Source of the DNA: Candidatus Woesearchaeota archaeon
GTDB lineage: Archaea > Nanobdellota > Nanobdellia > SCGC-AAA011-G17 > GW2011-AR18
Direction of reading: 5' to 3'
Assembly (NCBI GenBank): GCA_018302545.1
Contig: JAGVZM010000020.1
Span: 1 to 49,921 of the forward strand
Length of the DNA: 49,921 nt
The position numbers and the translations under genes are program-made. Shown in pieces: positions 48,648-49,921 of this stretch; the first letter of the stretch is position 1; every line of letters starts with the position of its first letter. The notes under the pieces are model-generated. The model did not search any database. It was not told where the DNA came from and saw nothing but the letters and a program-made list of their open reading frames with translations.

Positions 48648-49684
48648 AAACAATTTTCATCTAACAAATCTTGAGGATTATTAGCAGTAGCAATCCTAAT
48701 TGTAATTTTTCCTTTAACTAAAGAAGATAAACCAGAAAATAAATCCCTCATAAATCTTGTAGGATCAGAAGCTCCATAGACTAAGTTTATAACCCTCAAA
48801 GCATCATTTAATCCATGAGTATCTTGTTCTGAATAAGTTACCCAGCTATTAGGACTTAAAAATCTGCCATATGCCCTAGTAACTTCTGGTAAATATTTAG
48901 AGCCTCCATGCAATGCTTGAATATAATCTCTAGCAATACTAATTCTCGGATTGTAACCAAGACCAACAGGAATATTTTCTTCAACTACAGGATCTATAGT
49001 AGAAATTCCACCCATATTATCTAAAAAAATATAAGGTTGATGTCCTTGTATTCTATCAATCACATTAATCCATGGTTCTTTCAAAGTATCTAATTCTCCT
49101 CTTAATTTTCTAAATTCTTCATCAGATAAGCTAAATAAAGAAATTTCTCTTTTACCTCTATTTAAAGGTCTAAATTGATAAACCTTCCAATAAACAGGAT
49201 CAACATCTTTAATTAAATCATAAATTCCTAAAATTCCATCTCTATTTACTGAAGTTGCTGTAGTTTTGAATGCAATTTTAAATCCTAAAGGAATAGAATA
49301 TTCAATAATCTCTCTAATTAAATTAACATAAGGTCTACTTCTCATCAATCTATTTTGTCTTTCATCTACACTATCAATAGGTAAACTCAAAATATCTACT
49401 AATCCAACTAAACCTTCAATTCTATCTTTTAATATTGTTCCATTTGTATGAAGACTAACAAAAACACCTCTTTCTTTCAAAACTAAAAGTATTTGTTCTA
49501 AATCCTCTCTCAATAAAGGCTCTCCCCCACCAATTGTTACTCTATCAACACCTTCATCAGCCATATAATTGGCTAGTTTAATCATTTCTGAAGTCCCTCT
49601 TTCTTCAATATCCCTCTCTCTAAAACAATACCCACAAGTGAGATTACAATCAGAATTAACAAACCAATTAACTTCTATACCCAT
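48644..49684 (-). CDS. Radical SAM enzyme with viperin-like features
   Basis: The 346-residue radical SAM enzyme has the [4Fe-4S] motif C13-NLT-C17-GY-C20, a GGEP motif (GGGEP 52-56), and the barrel segments LHTNGTIL and LSLPIDSVDERQNRLMRSRP. Features shared with viperin-type proteins are the CxxxCxxC-F sequence (CNLTCGYCF), FKIAFKTTATSVNRD near 155, and DVDPVYWKVYQFRPLN near 185, equivalent to NPVRWKVFQ. The C-terminal part (about 215-346, PYIFLDNMGG and later helices) is longer than in viperin. It could be a prokaryotic viperin-like nucleotide modifier or another radical SAM family with the same WKVYQF strand. It is monocistronic. Confidence 0.65.
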   Translation of the reverse strand: MGIEVNWFVNSDCNLTCGYCFRERDIEERGTSEMIKLANYMADEGVDRVTIGGGEPLLREDLEQILLVLKERGVFVSLHTNGTILKDRIEGLVGLVDILSLPIDSVDERQNRLMRSRPYVNLIREIIEYSIPLGFKIAFKTTATSVNRDGILGIYDLIKDVDPVYWKVYQFRPLNRGKREISLFSLSDEEFRKLRGELDTLKEPWINVIDRIQGHQPYIFLDNMGGISTIDPVVEENIPVGLGYNPRISIARDYIQALHGGSKYLPEVTRAYGRFLSPNSWVTYSEQDTHGLNDALRVINLVYGASDPTRFMRDLFSGLSSLVKGKITIRIATANNPQDLLDENCF

Positions 49685-49834
49685 TAATAAGCTGAAAAGT
49701 CCTAATTTATATCAAGAACTAAACTAAAATATATATTTTCTAGTACAACAGTGGACGACACGACAGGGGACCCGCGTAAGGCTTTTTTAAATGAAATACT
49801 ATTAATATAATATCAAACAAGGAGGTAAACAAAA
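49685..49834. other. Intergenic region with GC-rich TGGACGAC motif
   Basis: This 150-bp gap holds the divergent promoters of the radical SAM gene and the gene at 49835. It also has an unusual GC-rich stretch, TGGACGACACGACAGGGGAC followed by CCGCGTAAGGCTTTTTT (49752-49788). A similar TGGACGACGACAC occurs near 16423 in another intergenic gap. No gene or known RNA was recognised in it. Confidence 0.4.
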
Positions 49835-49921
49835 ATGCTGCCAATAGAATTCGACCCAAAAAAGATAGCAGATCTACTTAGTGACCAACTATGTAATCTA
49901 CCAATACCTACAGAAAAGTTG
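49835..49921 (+). CDS. Start of a gene cut by the window edge
   Basis: The ATG at 49835 follows a very strong Shine-Dalgarno AAGGAGGT (49819-49826) at good spacing and a TATA-like ATTAATATAATA. The frame is open for 29 codons to the end of the window: MLPIEFDPKKIADLLSDQLC, then NLPIPTEKL. No family can be given from this fragment. Confidence 0.6.
   Translation, partial: MLPIEFDPKKIADLLSDQLCNLPIPTEKL

Overview
The window looks like the chromosome of a small, AT-rich archaeon of the DPANN group (Woesearchaeota/Pacearchaeota type). Archaeal markers are TFB, Orc1/Cdc6, an Lsm protein, ribosomal proteins L37e and S8e, TrmY (tRNA pseudouridine-54 methyltransferase), archaeal ArgS, a tRNA-Leu intron with a bulge-helix-bulge splice signal, and many genes with a TATA box about 26 nt before the start codon and almost no leader. 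The group assignment is an inference from gene content and style.

Layout. 1-3 kb: the end of a membrane zinc-ribbon protein, then a methyltransferase and two toxin-antitoxin (TA) pairs, separated by four same-orientation copies of one intergenic repeat; a foldable RNA candidate sits behind the first copy. 3-12 kb: small housekeeping and accessory genes (methyltransferase, GNAT, TrmY, NTPase, a divergent HTH-Nudix regulator/Nudix hydrolase pair around a palindrome, tRNA-Val, a YbaK-type deacylase), a third TA pair inserted between duplicated promoter segments, and a fourth TA locus (DUF433 with DUF5615) whose toxin is broken. 12-17.6 kb: surface proteins, a GHKL (MORC/Hsp90-like) ATPase with a helix-turn-helix segment, a truncated BRO gene and a KilA-N gene. 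17.7-28.3 kb: a four-gene surface operon built around a 2028-residue secreted protein ending in an M23/LytM domain.

29.1-38.8 kb is a copper-handling island: cupredoxin lipoprotein, CcdA-like thiol transporter, multicopper oxidase, a membrane-tethered winged-helix regulator with an outward Cys/His loop, a methyltransferase, a Met-rich membrane protein, an HMA-TauE-cupredoxin fusion, a His-rich protein, an ArsR repressor, a CopZ-like chaperone, a CopA ATPase and a membrane protein. Two strong dyads mark its internal promoters. The likely logic is that CopZ and CopA move Cu(I) out of the cytosol while the oxidase, cupredoxins and Met/His-rich proteins bind or oxidise it outside.

39-50 kb is mostly informational: tRNA-Leu(UAG) with a 30-nt intron at the unusual position 30/31, overlapped by a frameshifted LAGLIDADG gene; the Lsm-L37e operon; a structured RNA candidate; S8e; ArgS; TFB; several unknown small proteins including a CARF-like one; a second RNA candidate; Orc1/Cdc6 followed by a tiny ORF with a PCNA-binding-like motif; and a radical SAM protein with viperin-like features. 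All assignments come from reading the sequence; no database search or folding program was run.
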